A DNA stretch of 64,000 nt from Streptomyces antibioticus (GTDB lineage: Bacteria; Actinomycetota; Actinomycetes; Streptomycetales; Streptomycetaceae). The notes under the pieces were generated by a model. It worked only from the letters and a program-made list of their open reading frames with translations, was not told the origin of the DNA and searched no databases. Made by a program: the position numbers and the translations under genes. This document shows positions 63,175-64,000 of this stretch, one piece after another (position 1 is the stretch's first letter; every line of letters starts with the position of its first letter). The stretch is taken from positions 559,943 through 623,942 of the forward strand of contig NZ_KQ948428.1 of NCBI RefSeq assembly GCF_001514065.1. The letters run 5' to 3'.

Positions 63175-64000
63175 TCAAGTGCCCAGCGTCAGGCGGGGCT
63201 TGGGGGCGTCCGTGCGTCCGGTCTGCGGGCGTCGGCTGCCCGCCCGGTACGGGGCCGGCCAGCCGACGCCGGGCCCGTCGTACCCCTGCTCGGCGGCGGC
63301 GTGCAGGGTCCAGTGCGGGTCGTAGAGGTGGGGGCGGGCGAGGGCGCACAGGTCCGTGCGCCCGGCCAGGATCAGCGAGTTGACGTCGTCCCAGGAGGAG
63401 ATCGCGCCGACCGCGATCACCGGGATGCCGGTCTCGTGGCGGATGCGGTCGGCGAAGGGCGTCTGGTACGACCGCCCGAACTCCGGCCGTTCCTCCGCCA
63501 CGACCTGCCCGGTCGACACATCGATCGCGTCGGCGCCGTGCGCGGCGAAGGCGCGGGCGATCTCGACGGCGTCCTCGGCCGTCGTACCGCCCTCGGCCCA
63601 GTCCGTGGCGGAGATGCGGACGGTCATGGGCCGTTCGTCCGGCCATACGCCCCTGATGGCGTCGAAGACTTCGAGGGGGAAGCGCAGGCGCTTGGCGAGC
63701 GTGCCGCCGTAGGCGTCGGTGCGACGGTTGGTGAGCGGGGAGAGGAAGCCGGAGAGCAGGTAGCCGTGCGCGCAGTGGAGTTCGAGGAGGTCGAAGCCCG
63801 CGCGGGCGGCTCGCCAGGCGGCGGCCGTGAACTGCTCGCGCAGGTCGGTGAGTTGGGCCCGGGTGAGTTCGCGCGGGGTCTGGCTGCCGGGCCGGTACGG
63901 CAGCGCGGACGCGGCCACGAGGGGCCAGTTGCCCTCGGGCAGCGGTTCGTCCATGCCCTCCCACATCAGCTTGGTCGAGCCCTTGCGGCCGGCGTGCGCC
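63175..64000 (-). CDS. C-terminal OYE-like domain of a bifunctional aromatic-CoA hydroxylase/reductase (partial)
   Basis: The last 275 residues of a protein entering from the right edge. It is an FMN-binding old-yellow-enzyme TIM barrel: HAGRKGSTKL at the edge, FTAAAWRAARAGFDLLELHC, HGYLLSGFLSPLTNRRTDAY, GGTLAKRLRFPLEVFDAIR, and DLCALARPHLYDPHWTLHAA. Together with the neighbouring CoA ligase this fits the reductase half of the salicylyl-CoA 5-hydroxylase / 2-aminobenzoyl-CoA monooxygenase-reductase family; the monooxygenase half is outside the window. An ATG at 63966 exists but sits inside the conserved domain, so it is not the start. Confidence 0.82.
   Translation of the reverse strand, partial: AHAGRKGSTKLMWEGMDEPLPEGNWPLVAASALPYRPGSQTPRELTRAQLTDLREQFTAAAWRAARAGFDLLELHCAHGYLLSGFLSPLTNRRTDAYGGTLAKRLRFPLEVFDAIRGVWPDERPMTVRISATDWAEGGTTAEDAVEIARAFAAHGADAIDVSTGQVVAEERPEFGRSYQTPFADRIRHETGIPVIAVGAISSWDDVNSLILAGRTDLCALARPHLYDPHWTLHAAAEQGYDGPGVGWPAPYRAGSRRPQTGRTDAPKPRLTLGT

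Overview
The window is chromosomal DNA of a Streptomyces-type actinomycete. Almost every gene is strongly GC-rich with GC-biased third codon positions, GTG starts and GTGA/ATGA overlaps are common, and typical Streptomyces families occur (DUF397 and XRE-DUF5753 pairs, DUF5999, DUF4236, CebR and DasR-like operators). No tRNA, rRNA, CRISPR array, integrase or transposase was recognised.

Layout. (1) 1-9.7 kb, core chromosome: a truncated GH92 mannosidase, a CBM2-bearing lytic polysaccharide monooxygenase behind a perfect CebR box, a Uma2-type nuclease, an HD phosphohydrolase, the aconitase gene acnA with an iron-box-like site, a DUF4236 protein and an unusual XRE-MurA fusion. (2) 9.8-48.9 kb, a large defence island. 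Its first part is a helicase-PLD-DUF5710 protein divergent from a kinase/DUF1998-helicase fusion, which leads a DrmD-like SNF2 helicase and a DrmMI-like adenine methylase. From 26.7 to 32.5 kb lies an interposed block: an EcsC protein, a DUF397/XRE/ATPase regulatory set, an EACC1-like protein with an HExxH protein, and an AbiE-like pair whose toxin is frameshifted. The second part (32.6-48.9 kb) holds sigma-like protein, DrmA, DrmB and an SF1 ATPase on the minus strand; McrB, McrC and a RelE-UvrD fusion on the plus strand; and a divergent pair of an N6-adenine methylase and a TIGR04141 protein. (3) 49.4-55.1 kb: a complete-looking hydroxyproline catabolic cluster with its GntR regulator and a repeated operator. 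(4) 55.2-64 kb: an MMPL exporter with TetR regulator, small secreted and DUF5999 proteins, and an aromatic acyl-CoA (2-aminobenzoate or salicylate type) cluster with PaaX, truncated at the window end.

The most striking observation is that all three divergent promoter regions of the defence island carry a GTTGAC-N3-GTCAAC box. Two of them also continue with nearly the same sequence. The box is perfect at 12979-12993 and close at 40197-40211, 40248-40262 and 47178-47192. This suggests that six operons are one co-regulated system: DISARM class-1-like components (DrmD, DrmMI, DrmA, DrmB) combined with a kinase-helicase, a helicase-phospholipase-D protein, McrBC, a RelE-UvrD protein, a second methylase and TIGR04141. 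No free DrmC was seen. The combination, the kinase-helicase fusion and the sigma-like protein in front of DrmA are the candidates for an undescribed system.

All family assignments were made by reading the sequence; no database search was possible.
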